A stretch of 64,000 nucleotides of DNA, taken from NCBI RefSeq assembly GCF_001306915.1, contig NZ_LJTC01000002.1:320108-384107 (forward strand), written 5' to 3'. This DNA comes from Pseudoalteromonas lipolytica. GTDB taxonomy: Bacteria > Pseudomonadota > Gammaproteobacteria > Enterobacterales > Alteromonadaceae. Made by a program: the position numbers and the translations under genes. The notes below the pieces were generated by a model, which made no database searches, was not told the origin of the DNA, and worked only from the letters and a program-made list of their open reading frames with translations. Shown here one piece after another: positions 25,472 through 34,579 of the stretch; the first letter of the stretch is position 1; every line of letters begins with the position of its first letter.

Positions 25472-25561
25472 TACTATCGCCTAAAAAACAATCTTGATAC
25501 TTTAATGTGTGCAAACAAAAAAAGATCAATTGTTTACACACATTTTTATTTTTAAAGCTGA

Positions 25562-28468
25562 TTAATCGAGCGTAATACAGCCTTGATTATAAATGAAAAT
25601 TTGGTTCCGGCCGTTATTCTTCGCATTGTATAAAGCGTTGTCGGCGTGTGATAGCAAGCGGTCGTAGTCTGCAACTTGCGCGTTATCTGCCACACCAAAA
25701 CTTACCGTTACAGAAAGGCTATCTGCTAATTCTGAGAAATCGTAACCAGCTATCTCTAAACGGATAATTTCACACAATCTTGCGGCCTCTTCTGCGTTTT
25801 TGTATGGAAACAACAGGGTAAATTCTTCACCGCCCCAACGCGCCGCATAACCTTCATCAGGGAAGTTCATGCGCAGTAAACGAGCAATTTCACAAATCAC
25901 TTTATCACCAATTAAGTGCGAGAAATTGTCATTAATGAGTTTGAAGTGATCAATATCCATAATCGCAATACTAAGCGTTTTATTATCACGTTGGAACTGA
26001 CTAAAGTTTTCAGACAACCATATATCAAAGGCACGTCTATTCGGTAATTGCGTTAATTGGTCATGATTCGCTAAATGAGCAAAGGCATCGGCTTGCGTTT
26101 GCAAATCATGCATTTGCTGTTCAACTTTTTCAGTTAACTCAATTTCAATGCGCTTGTAATGATATAAGCGGTATTTATAAATGGCATAAGCAGCAAAAAG
26201 CACTGCAACTAAGATAAATAATTTAAAGCTGGTTTTCTGCCAAAAATAAGGGGCTATTTTAAACCGCAGTACTTGTTCATTATCTTGCCAATCACTATTT
26301 GGATACCCAGCGCGCACTTTAAAGGTATAGTTACCCGGTGGTAAATTAGTGTATTCGGTAATGGCCAAGCGCCCCCTGTCTACCCATTGTTGATTGTAAC
26401 CACTTAATTGCGTTTGGTAGTTTAAACGCCCGGGCATAATAAAACTAAGCCCAGCGTAATTAAACGAAACACGAGAAACCCCCGCAGGTAAGCTCAGTAC
26501 CTCATTGCCAACGGGTAAAGTAATGGGTTTGCCATCGACTTCGAAGCTTTCAATAACCGTCGATAGCCGGCGTTTACTGGCTTCTTTTAAACGCTCTGGT
26601 GTCGCGATAGCAACGCCTTTTGCTGTGGCAACCCATACTTGTCCATCTGAATGAAGTACAGCAGCAGGGTTTGAACCACCATTAGCTTGCGCGCTAAGCA
26701 TGCCATCGCCTTCATCATAAAGCTGCATCGAAACACTCATTGGCTGAACTTTTTCAGGGTTATCTAGCAGTGCTACTAGCTGAGCTTTATTGACTTGAAT
26801 AACACCGCGGTTACTGGTCAGCCACAGTGAGTCACCTTGTTCAATGACTTGGAACAGCTTATCGACAGGTAAACCTTGATCTCGACCAAATAAGCTCATT
26901 TTATCTGTGCTGAGATTGTAACGAACGAGACCTCTATCGGTTGCAAGCCACATTTTATCGCCATCTAAGTAAAAGCCGAATGCATACTCAGTGCTGAACT
27001 GCATTGGAAACTCAAGTGTTTTAAACTGCTCTGTAACTGGGTCAAAAATGGACACACCGACGCCCGTGCCAACCCATAATCTACCATGGTCATCCTCATT
27101 AAGTGCCATTATGAAATCACCGGCTAGGCCATCCTCCGTGGTAAACGAATGAACTTGCCCTGCAGGGTCTATCTTGGTTAAGCCTGCAGCGGTACCAACC
27201 CATAGATTATCAAAAGCATCAAACAACACAGCGCGAACTTCGTTACTGATCAGGCCATTACTGCGGTTTTTTACTGGGTAAATTTGCCCATTAACCACTT
27301 TCATTAAACCGGCAGTATAAGTGCCTAGCCAGACTCCGCCCTGCTTATCTTCAGTTAAACTTAAAACGGATAGTGGGTCTTTTTCATAGGCTTGGGTAAG
27401 GGTTGTGAGCTTGCCATTTTCAATACGATTTAAGCCATTACTACTGCCCACCCATAAGCTGCCATCAGAATGCGATAACACGGTACGCACATAATCAGAT
27501 GCAAGCCCACGACTTTGGCTCCAATTCGTAAATGGTGCTTCGCGCAGGCGGAATAACCCGGCATTCGTGCCAACCCAAATACTTTTTTCCCGATCGAGCA
27601 ATAAGGATAAAATACGGTTGTTGGGTAAGCCATCATCTGCCGCTAAGTTTTCAAGGCCTAAACTGCTAAGTCTAAATACCCCTTTATTGATGGTGCCAAA
27701 CCACAAATCGCCTTGTGCATCTTCGAGTAAACTAGCAATTGACTCGTTGTTAAGGACGGGATTAATAGCAACGAACTTATTATTTTTCTTTTGCCATGCC
27801 CCTTTTTCAGTGCCGACAATTAAAGTGCCTGACTCCGTTAGTAACAAGGTAAACACAGAAGCATTTGGAAGCCCTGAGTCTTCATTGATCTTACTAACTT
27901 GCTTATTCTCTATTTGATAAAGACCATCACTGGTCGCAGCCCAAATCACGCCTGTTTTGTCTTGTAAAAGGCGGTAGGCACTTAACTTATCAAGCAGTTT
28001 TTGCTCAGTGGCAGTTTCAGAAGCGCGGTATACAATACCTTGCCCTTCAAGTGCCAACCAAAGCTCACCTTGTTCAGTAACAAGTGCATGATTAACCATG
28101 GCTGATGAGCTTGGTAATGCGCGCCACCCTCCTTGTGAGCGAAGCGCAACGCCACCACGGGCGCCCACGATATATAAATCGCCATTTTCCATTGCAATAA
28201 GGCTACGTAGGCCAGAATCAGGTAAGCCAGGTATTTCTGTTCTAGTAAAGAGTTTAAACTCGCGACCATTAAAACGGGCAAGCCCTTCCCAAGTTGCTAT
28301 CCAAATGTAACCATCTTTGGTTTGCGCTACACCATTGATACTATTGTGAGGAAGGCCGGCGCGAGTACTCCAAGTCTCTGTAAAATAGTCACTTAAAGAG
28401 AGGCGTGCAGATTCTGCAACCGCGCTGAAACATAAAAAAAGAAAAATACAACTAACTACCCGCACCAT
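25562..28468 (-). CDS. Two-propeller sensor diguanylate cyclase (Reg_prop, Y_Y_Y, GGDEF)
   Basis: The 968-aa signal-transduction protein makes c-di-GMP. It begins with a signal peptide (VSCIFLFLCFSAVAES). Next come about 620 residues of periplasmic propeller repeats (IWIATWEGLARFNG, LWVGSSNGLNRI, LWVGTAAGLTKI, LWVGTGVGVSIF). Then follow a Y_Y_Y-type domain (NYTFKVRAGYPNSDW), one transmembrane helix (about 750-770), a short coiled coil, and a GGDEF domain with HDQLTQLPNRRAFD and the active-site GGEEF at 879-883. The inhibitory RxxD site expected five residues before GGEEF is absent (the local sequence is FPDEGY). This sensor layout usually drives a histidine kinase; here the output is a cyclase. 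The ligand is unknown. Confidence 0.93.
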   Translation of the reverse strand: MVRVVSCIFLFLCFSAVAESARLSLSDYFTETWSTRAGLPHNSINGVAQTKDGYIWIATWEGLARFNGREFKLFTRTEIPGLPDSGLRSLIAMENGDLYIVGARGGVALRSQGGWRALPSSSAMVNHALVTEQGELWLALEGQGIVYRASETATEQKLLDKLSAYRLLQDKTGVIWAATSDGLYQIENKQVSKINEDSGLPNASVFTLLLTESGTLIVGTEKGAWQKKNNKFVAINPVLNNESIASLLEDAQGDLWFGTINKGVFRLSSLGLENLAADDGLPNNRILSLLLDREKSIWVGTNAGLFRLREAPFTNWSQSRGLASDYVRTVLSHSDGSLWVGSSNGLNRIENGKLTTLTQAYEKDPLSVLSLTEDKQGGVWLGTYTAGLMKVVNGQIYPVKNRSNGLISNEVRAVLFDAFDNLWVGTAAGLTKIDPAGQVHSFTTEDGLAGDFIMALNEDDHGRLWVGTGVGVSIFDPVTEQFKTLEFPMQFSTEYAFGFYLDGDKMWLATDRGLVRYNLSTDKMSLFGRDQGLPVDKLFQVIEQGDSLWLTSNRGVIQVNKAQLVALLDNPEKVQPMSVSMQLYDEGDGMLSAQANGGSNPAAVLHSDGQVWVATAKGVAIATPERLKEASKRRLSTVIESFEVDGKPITLPVGNEVLSLPAGVSRVSFNYAGLSFIMPGRLNYQTQLSGYNQQWVDRGRLAITEYTNLPPGNYTFKVRAGYPNSDWQDNEQVLRFKIAPYFWQKTSFKLFILVAVLFAAYAIYKYRLYHYKRIEIELTEKVEQQMHDLQTQADAFAHLANHDQLTQLPNRRAFDIWLSENFSQFQRDNKTLSIAIMDIDHFKLINDNFSHLIGDKVICEIARLLRMNFPDEGYAARWGGEEFTLLFPYKNAEEAARLCEIIRLEIAGYDFSELADSLSVTVSFGVADNAQVADYDRLLSHADNALYNAKNNGRNQIFIYNQGCITLD

Positions 28469-28598
28469 TAAACTAAAACCCTGATATTTATTATCGTTCT
28501 ATTCAGTGATGTAGTTATGCGAAGTAAAGTCATCCCTAACTTCAGATAATACTACATTAGTTGCAATTTTTACTTACTTCGATAACATTTAGCAAGAA

Positions 28599-29255
28599 TC
28601 AATTACAGAAATTCGTAATTTTTTCTTGCAGTATTTTCACAAATCTTGCTACATGCAGGCCATCCATCAAAGCATGATGCACATCGATTGAAAGCGGCAT
28701 CTTGCCAGTTTGTACGTCATATTGGCCAAACACAAACTTGGGTATACCTAGACCATGCCCTTCACTCACCGCATGCGAGAAGCCGGTAAAATTAAGCCAT
28801 GGGAGCACTGAGATATGAATAAGATCAGGCTGCCCTTCTGTTGCAGCAAATGCATCAGAGAAAAATGGTTTTGCTTTACTTGTTTTACCCACAGCAATCG
28901 CGTGCTTTGAAAAATCTTCCATCGACGCTTGTTTTTCAAAATAACTAAAACGAAAAGTTTCATCTTCTGCAAGCTCTACCACACTGCCTCTTACAGATGA
29001 CAGTTGTACGGGCAACAAATCAATAATACGTTGACGCATTGGTGCATAGTCATGACATGCTTCAAGTGTTAGGTAAACATAGCTGTGAAAGAACGAATAC
29101 GGTTCTGCTTTGCACTTGTTATATAGAGCCGCCATATCGAGTGAAACACATACATTAAAATATGGCAGAGAAAATTCTTTGAAAAAAGCGAAATGCTGCT
29201 TACGAGGCCAAGTATCAAGATTGATTGGGGTTATTTCACAAGGCTGAGTTTTCAT
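28599..29255 (-). CDS. catA: Type A chloramphenicol O-acetyltransferase
   Basis: This cytoplasmic trimeric acetyltransferase transfers acetyl from acetyl-CoA to chloramphenicol. The protein is 218 aa, the classical CAT length. It shows the N-terminal region with WPRKQHFAFFKEFSLPYFNV, the hydrophobic core SVLPWLNFTGFSHA, and the C-terminal HHALMDGLHVARF with the catalytic His near 194 in the HHxxxDG motif. GAGGA precedes the ATG. No transposase or integron sequence surrounds it, so it looks like an intrinsic chromosomal copy. Resistance or an endogenous substrate cannot be decided from sequence. Confidence 0.9.
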   Translation of the reverse strand: MKTQPCEITPINLDTWPRKQHFAFFKEFSLPYFNVCVSLDMAALYNKCKAEPYSFFHSYVYLTLEACHDYAPMRQRIIDLLPVQLSSVRGSVVELAEDETFRFSYFEKQASMEDFSKHAIAVGKTSKAKPFFSDAFAATEGQPDLIHISVLPWLNFTGFSHAVSEGHGLGIPKFVFGQYDVQTGKMPLSIDVHHALMDGLHVARFVKILQEKITNFCN

Positions 29256-29335
29256 TAGGCGTCCTCGAGATTTAAAAACCGAGTGTACCGAGATAGTGAG
29301 CCTTCGTCATTTTGTTGCGATAAATAACAGAGACA

Positions 29336-29362
29336 AAAAAGGTGCGACTTGCGCACCTTTTT
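29336..29362 (-). terminator. Terminator between the leucine dehydrogenase and CAT genes
   Basis: AAAAAGGTGCG (29336-29346) and CGCACCTTTTT (29352-29362) are perfectly paired around ACTTG. It lies 26 bases beyond the leucine dehydrogenase stop on the minus strand. Confidence 0.88.
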
Positions 29363-29388
29363 ACCTGTAAATTTATCGATTTACTAAA

Positions 29389-30429
29389 TTATAAGCCGTT
29401 TTCGATGATTTCTAATGCGAGTTCATCGGCAATTAAATGCGTCGACTTTTGCTCTTTTTCAGAGCGAGCAAAGATTTCTGTTAGCGTATCAAAAATGCCT
29501 TCAACGTGCTTCGTTGATGCTTCTGCACTATAACCTGCTGGTGCAGTTTCGTAATAAACGTTGATGATACCACCTGCGTTTATGACGTAATCTGGTGCGT
29601 ATAAAATACCTTTTTCGCGGATGATCTCACCGTGACGAGACTCTGCTAATTGGTTATTCGCACAACCTGCAATAATTGTTGCTTTTAAACGCGGGATAGT
29701 CGTGTCATTCACCGTTGCGCCAAGTGCACATGGTGCATACACATCAACATCTAAGTCGTAGATTTCATCAATACCCACAGCCGTTGCATTGAAGTCATTT
29801 ACAACACGCTCAACAGCTTGTTCATTGATATCTGTTACAAATAATGTTGCGCCCGCTTCATGTAGGTGTTTACAAAGGCCATATGCTACTGCACCTAAAC
29901 CTTGCACGGCTACTTTGATACCAGCAAGATCTTGATGACCTCGTTGATGTTGTAACGCCGCTTTAATACCTAAGAATGTACCATATGCTGTGAACGGTGA
30001 AGGGTTACCACTTTTACCTTCAAGGCCTAATACATAGTTAGTTTCTTTATTCATGATAGCCACATCATCACAAGTGATGTTTACATCTTCAGCTGAATAG
30101 TAGCTACCACTTAAACGCTCTAACTGACGACCAAATGCACGGAAAAGTTGCTCTGATTTAATTTCTTTAGCATTACCGATGATCACTGACTTACCGCCAC
30201 CAAATGGTAAACGTGCCACAGCATTTTTGTAGGTCATACCTTTTGATAAGCGAAGTGCATCAGTAACAGCATCTTCATCAGTTGTGTAGTCCCACATTCT
30301 GCAACCACCAACCGCTGGACCTAACTTGGTATTGTGAACCGCGATAATAGCTTTTAGGCCTGATTCTTTATCTGAACAAAACACCACTTGCTCGTGGTTA
30401 TCAAAGTCGACTTTATTAAATACAGCCAC
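29389..30429 (-). CDS. ldh: Leucine dehydrogenase (Glu/Leu/Phe/Val dehydrogenase family)
   Basis: This enzyme reversibly deaminates leucine, and usually valine and isoleucine, to the 2-oxo acid with NAD. It thereby starts branched-chain amino-acid catabolism. The protein is 346 aa. The catalytic domain shows GPAVGGCRMWDYTTDEDA, ARLPFGGGKSVIIG (catalytic Lys) and SAEDVNITCDDVA. The nucleotide-binding domain shows VAVQGLGAVAYGL and VTDINEQAVE. ANNQLAE and PDYVINAGGIINVYYE follow. The start is GTG at 30429, with CGGAG 9 bases upstream. A perfect TTACGT-N2-ACGTAA palindrome lies 229 bases upstream. Confidence 0.93.
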   Translation of the reverse strand: MAVFNKVDFDNHEQVVFCSDKESGLKAIIAVHNTKLGPAVGGCRMWDYTTDEDAVTDALRLSKGMTYKNAVARLPFGGGKSVIIGNAKEIKSEQLFRAFGRQLERLSGSYYSAEDVNITCDDVAIMNKETNYVLGLEGKSGNPSPFTAYGTFLGIKAALQHQRGHQDLAGIKVAVQGLGAVAYGLCKHLHEAGATLFVTDINEQAVERVVNDFNATAVGIDEIYDLDVDVYAPCALGATVNDTTIPRLKATIIAGCANNQLAESRHGEIIREKGILYAPDYVINAGGIINVYYETAPAGYSAEASTKHVEGIFDTLTEIFARSEKEQKSTHLIADELALEIIENGL

Positions 30430-30785
30430 AGTTAAATACTCCGAAATTTTCTTACCCTAAAGGGTGTGAGCGCTGAAAGTGCCGAGACTTTATCACTTCG
30501 TATGCTCCCTTACCACTAAATGAGATGATAAAACTAAGCAAAGTTCTCAGGCCGAAATAACAACTCAAAAACTAACACTTTATGGAAAAAATATACCAGT
30601 CAACGTACGCATTAAGCATTGTTAATTCAAAACAAAATATTATCATCGCCAACTTTATTACGTGAACGTAAAGGTAAAGTATAGCGTAAAGAAAAAATGA
30701 CAAAAAAATTATGCCGATAAAGCCAAGTAAAATCAGCTTTTAAAGAGATGATAGAGAAATAGCTGAGACTGGTCAGAGCTGAAAA
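30430..30785. other. Long leader and intergenic region upstream of the leucine dehydrogenase gene
   Basis: This 350-base AT-rich stretch holds no ORF that I can support. The only clear element is the palindrome at 30658-30671. A heptamer-like AGCTGAG/AGAGCTG remnant at about 30760-30776 is too weak to call. Confidence 0.5.
30658..30671. promoter_or_regulatory. Putative LiuR-like operator (TTACGT-N2-ACGTAA)
   Basis: TTACGTGAACGTAA is a perfect palindrome with a 2-base centre. LiuR, a MerR-family regulator of branched-chain amino-acid catabolism, is reported to bind sites of this general shape in gammaproteobacteria. The target gene would fit, but the site is 229 bases from the start codon. 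Confidence 0.4.
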
Positions 30786-30809
30786 AAAACGGCGCAGGTG
30801 CGCCGTTTT
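30786..30809 (-). terminator. Terminator of the fumarase gene
   Basis: AAAACGGCGCA (30786-30796) pairs with TGCGCCGTTTT (30799-30809). On the minus strand eight T residues follow. Confidence 0.88.
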
Positions 30810-30830
30810 ATGAAAAGAGTTTCAAGATGG

Positions 30831-32357
30831 TTATTTTAATTTGCCATCAAGTTCTTCGATTTTTGCTTTCCAAATAGCAGGGCCTTGCGTATGCGCATTG
30901 GCACCTTCACTATCAACAGCAACGGTTACTGGCATATCTTCTACTTCAAACTCGTAGATTGCTTCCATGCCTAAATCTTCGAACGCAACAACACGTGCTT
31001 TCTTGATTGCTTTAGATACAAGGTAAGCTGCACCACCTACTGCCATTAAGTAGATAGATTTATTGTTTTTGATTGATTCTACTGTAGCAGGACCACGCTC
31101 TGCTTTACCAATCATACCGATGATGCCCGTTTTTTCTAACATCATATCAGTGAATTTATCCATACGAGTCGCAGTTGTAGGGCCAGCAGGACCTACCGCT
31201 TCATCACCCACTGCATCTACAGGGCCAACGTAGTAGATAAACTTGTTATCAAAATCAACGCCTTCAGGTAAACCTTCACCTGATTGGATCATATCTTGTA
31301 AACGTTTATGCGCGGCATCACGACCCGTTAAGATAGTACCAGACAGAAGAACCGTTTCACCCATCTTCCATTCTTGCGTGTCTTCTTTAGTCAGTGTGTT
31401 TAAATCAACACGACGTGTACCTTCACCTACTTCAAATGTAACTTCTGGCCAATCTTCTAGTTTAGGCGCTTTAAGATCAGCTGGGCCTGAACCATCTAAC
31501 GTGAAGTGTACGTGACGAGTTGCTGCACAGTTCGGGATCATTACCACTGGTTTTGATGCTGCGTGAGTTGGTGCCGTTTTAACTTTCACATCAACTACGG
31601 TTGTTAAACCACCAAGACCTTGAGCACCAATACCTAACTTATTAGCACGTTCGAAGATATCGATACGCATTTTTTCTTCAGTTGTTTCAGCGCCGCGCTC
31701 AATCAGCTCGTGAATATCAACCGGATCCATTAATGATTCTTTAGCAAGTACCGCAGCTTTTTCTGCAGTACCGCCAATACCTATACCTAGCATGCCAGGT
31801 GGACACCAGCCCGCCCCCATGGTTGGTAATGTTTTCTCAACCCATGCAGCCACATCATCAGATGGGTTAAGCATAACCATTTTCGTTTTATTTTCTGAAC
31901 CGCCGCCCTTCGCTGCCACCATTACTTCTACTTCAGCGCCTGGCACTAAGTCAATATGAACAACTGATGGTGTGTTGTCTTTAGTGTTTTTACGCGTACC
32001 AGCTGGGTCTGCAACAATTGATGCACGTAATGGGTTATCTGGGTTTAAGTATGCGCGACGTGTACCTTCATCAACCATTTGCTGTACAGTCATGTCTGTT
32101 TTATCCCACTTAACATCCATACCTACTTTTACGAAACAAGTAATGATACCTGTATCTTGGCACAGTGGACGTTTACCTTCAGCAGACATACGAGAGTTAA
32201 TTAAAATTTGCGCAATGGCATCTTTTGCCGCTTTGCTTTGCTCTTTGTTGTAAGCTTTTTCTAAGGCTTGTACGAAATCGAGAGGGTGATAAAAAGAAAT
32301 GTATTGCAATGCATCTTCAATGCTATCAATGAAGTCTTGCTGACGAATTGTACTCAT
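30831..32357 (-). CDS. fumA: Fumarate hydratase class I
   Basis: This is the iron-sulfur TCA-cycle enzyme that interconverts fumarate and malate. The protein is 508 aa, the size of the single-chain class I enzyme. Three cysteines for the [4Fe-4S] cluster are in PLCQDTGIITCF, AGWCPPGMLGIGIGGTAEKA and PNCAATRHVHF. The C-terminal beta domain includes LLSGTILTGRDAAHKR, YYVGPVDAVGDEAVGPAGPT, and SIYLMAVGGAAYLVSKAI. AAGGAACCC precedes the ATG. The protein depends on iron and is oxygen-sensitive, a property of the family. It is monocistronic with a strong terminator. Confidence 0.95.
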   Translation of the reverse strand: MSTIRQQDFIDSIEDALQYISFYHPLDFVQALEKAYNKEQSKAAKDAIAQILINSRMSAEGKRPLCQDTGIITCFVKVGMDVKWDKTDMTVQQMVDEGTRRAYLNPDNPLRASIVADPAGTRKNTKDNTPSVVHIDLVPGAEVEVMVAAKGGGSENKTKMVMLNPSDDVAAWVEKTLPTMGAGWCPPGMLGIGIGGTAEKAAVLAKESLMDPVDIHELIERGAETTEEKMRIDIFERANKLGIGAQGLGGLTTVVDVKVKTAPTHAASKPVVMIPNCAATRHVHFTLDGSGPADLKAPKLEDWPEVTFEVGEGTRRVDLNTLTKEDTQEWKMGETVLLSGTILTGRDAAHKRLQDMIQSGEGLPEGVDFDNKFIYYVGPVDAVGDEAVGPAGPTTATRMDKFTDMMLEKTGIIGMIGKAERGPATVESIKNNKSIYLMAVGGAAYLVSKAIKKARVVAFEDLGMEAIYEFEVEDMPVTVAVDSEGANAHTQGPAIWKAKIEELDGKLK

Positions 32358-32538
32358 TACGGGTTCCTTAAGTTTTTATCGCGTAGCGCTGTACGTGATC
32401 CTGAGTAAACCGGTGACGAAGATTTACTCTACGGGTTAGTCATGGCATCACTATAAAGGAAATCATAACGCTGCCAATCAAATTTAACTTATGATACCCT
32501 CCTCGCCCGTTTCGGGCTAGTTATTCAGGGCAATGTAG

Positions 32539-33882
32539 ATGATAAACGATGAAAATTTGTGCATAAAATTAGATTTAAGTGGTGATTGCATCGCGCTATT
32601 TAGTCATTTCGCTCATTTGCCCCATGCCGTGTTGCTCGACTCAGCCAATAGCGAACATGTGAATAGCCGCTTCGATATCATCGCTATTGCCCCATTAAAG
32701 CAATTAGAAGTGCGTGAAAATACCTGCTTTGTCGACGGCAAAGCACAATCAAGTGATTGTTTTAGCTTGATGAAAGAAGGCCTTCAGGAATTTAATCACA
32801 CAGCAAACTCTAATAACCTGCCTTTTACAGGTGGTTGGCTTGGCTATTTTGGTTATGATTTAGGTCGCGTGATTGAAAGCATGCCAACTACTGCCGAAAA
32901 CGACATTAACATGCCGCAAATGGCTATTGGCCTTTATCCAGATGCCCTTATTTATGATAAGCAACAGCAAAGCTGGTTTTACGTCTGTCAGCCAAATCAT
33001 AATCGCTTAGCGCTATACCAGCAGCACCTAAACGAAACACCAGCAAGTGCAGAGTTCGCGCTACAAAGCGACTGGCAATCAAACATGAGTAAAGCCAGCT
33101 ACAGCGAAAAGTTCGAGAAAATTCAAGCTTATTTAAAAAGTGGTGACTGCTATCAGATCAACCTTGCACAGCGTTTTAAAGCTGAGTTTTCTGGTTCAAC
33201 ATGGCAAGCCTATAAACAACTTCGAGAAGCGAATAAAGCACCGTTTTCAAGCTATATAAATCACCCTGATGGCGCTATTTTATCTATCTCCCCTGAACGT
33301 TTTATTGCTATTAATCAGGGCCAAATAGAAACCAAGCCAATTAAAGGAACCCTCCCTCGTTTGGCTGACTCTGAACAAGACCAAGCGCAAGCAACCCGTT
33401 TACAACAATCTGAAAAAGACCGCGCAGAAAATGTCATGATTGTTGATCTGCTACGCAACGATTTAGGTAAAGTGGCTCGCCCAGGTAGCGTCACCGTTCC
33501 CTCGTTATTTGCCATTGAAAGCTTTCCGGCTGTGCATCATTTAGTAAGTACTGTGCGCGCAGAATTAGCGGATGGCAAAGATGCCGTTGACCAAATTCAT
33601 GCCGCTTTCCCGGGAGGTTCAATTACCGGAGCGCCGAAGATTCGCGCTATGGAAATTATTGAAGAGCTCGAGCCGCATCGTCGTAGTGTGTACTGCGGCT
33701 CAATTGGCTACTTGAGTGCCTGTGGCAAGATGGATACCAGTATCACAATCCGTACTTTAGTGTGTCACAAAGGTGCAATCTATTGCTGGGCTGGCGGTGG
33801 CATTGTGGCTGATTCAAAGGTCGACTTGGAGTACCAAGAAACTTACGATAAAGTAAATAAAATACTGCCTTTATTAAAGTAA
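32539..33882 (+). CDS. pabB: Aminodeoxychorismate synthase component I
   Basis: PabB aminates chorismate to 4-amino-4-deoxychorismate, the precursor of p-aminobenzoate for folate, using ammonia from PabA. The protein is 447 aa. Diagnostic segments: TGGWLGYFGYDLGRVIES, DCYQINLAQRF, ISPERFIAI, TKPIKGTLPR (catalytic Lys), AENVMIVDLLRNDLGKV, FPGGSITGAPKIRAMEII and the C-terminal GGGIVADSKVDLEYQETYDK. It heads a short operon; the Nudix gene follows after 17 bases. Other chorismate-using enzymes (TrpE) share the fold, but the size and the PIKGT motif favour PabB. Confidence 0.93.
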   Translation: MINDENLCIKLDLSGDCIALFSHFAHLPHAVLLDSANSEHVNSRFDIIAIAPLKQLEVRENTCFVDGKAQSSDCFSLMKEGLQEFNHTANSNNLPFTGGWLGYFGYDLGRVIESMPTTAENDINMPQMAIGLYPDALIYDKQQQSWFYVCQPNHNRLALYQQHLNETPASAEFALQSDWQSNMSKASYSEKFEKIQAYLKSGDCYQINLAQRFKAEFSGSTWQAYKQLREANKAPFSSYINHPDGAILSISPERFIAINQGQIETKPIKGTLPRLADSEQDQAQATRLQQSEKDRAENVMIVDLLRNDLGKVARPGSVTVPSLFAIESFPAVHHLVSTVRAELADGKDAVDQIHAAFPGGSITGAPKIRAMEIIEELEPHRRSVYCGSIGYLSACGKMDTSITIRTLVCHKGAIYCWAGGGIVADSKVDLEYQETYDKVNKILPLLK

Positions 33883-33899
33883 AAGTTGAAGTAACTACC

Positions 33900-34478
33900 T
33901 TGAATAGCCAGCAAATAATTGCCCGTTTTAGTTTAAGTCAAACCACAGAGCGCCCAGCTAGCATTCGCTTTAATGCCGAAAAGCGTGCCAGTGCCGTAAT
34001 GTTACCTCTGCTTGATGTTAACGACGAAGCGCATTTGTTATTGTGCAAGCGACCTAGTTATTTACTTCATCACCCGGGGGAGATTTGCTTACCGGGTGGC
34101 AAATATGAAGAACAAGATGACACGTTAATGCACACCGCTCTTCGAGAGCTCAATGAAGAGCTTAATATTGGCACACACCAAGTGACTGTCCACGGTAAAT
34201 TACATCAATACGCGACTCTAACCGGTTTCACTATTGAACCTTTTGTGTGTGTCCTTAGTGAGGGCACAACATGGCAAGCAGATCCCAACGAAGTTGCTGC
34301 CAGTTTTTTACTACCCTTATCTTATTTAAGTAATCAACAAAATTGGCAACCCCTCCCCTTTGAGCGAAATGGTAAAACCATTACTTTGCAAGGCTTGATG
34401 ACCCCCCATGGTCTGCTTTGGGGAGCAACAGCAAGCATTATTAATAACTTTATCAAGCAGCTCGCCCTACCAGTTTAA
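33900..34478 (+). CDS. CoA pyrophosphatase, NudL-like Nudix hydrolase
   Basis: This is a Nudix hydrolase of 192 aa that probably cleaves CoA into 3',5'-ADP and 4'-phosphopantetheine. The CoA-specific upstream motif is present: LLLCKRPSYLLHHPGEICLP followed by GG. The Nudix box reads GGKYEEQDDTLMHTALRELN followed by EEL. The usual G near its end is N, as in NudL proteins. The start is a TTG at 33900, since no ATG lies nearby and the protein matches from MNSQQIIARF onward. It is 17 bases downstream of pabB, so co-transcribed, as it is in several gammaproteobacteria. Confidence 0.87.
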   Translation: MNSQQIIARFSLSQTTERPASIRFNAEKRASAVMLPLLDVNDEAHLLLCKRPSYLLHHPGEICLPGGKYEEQDDTLMHTALRELNEELNIGTHQVTVHGKLHQYATLTGFTIEPFVCVLSEGTTWQADPNEVAASFLLPLSYLSNQQNWQPLPFERNGKTITLQGLMTPHGLLWGATASIINNFIKQLALPV

Positions 34479-34579
34479 TTATCCTGCTTTTAGGGTTACA
34501 CAGACACGTTTAAACGTTATCATGTGGCACCGTTCAAAGGCAGGTAGTATGCCGTTAATAGAAAAATGAGTAGCAAATT

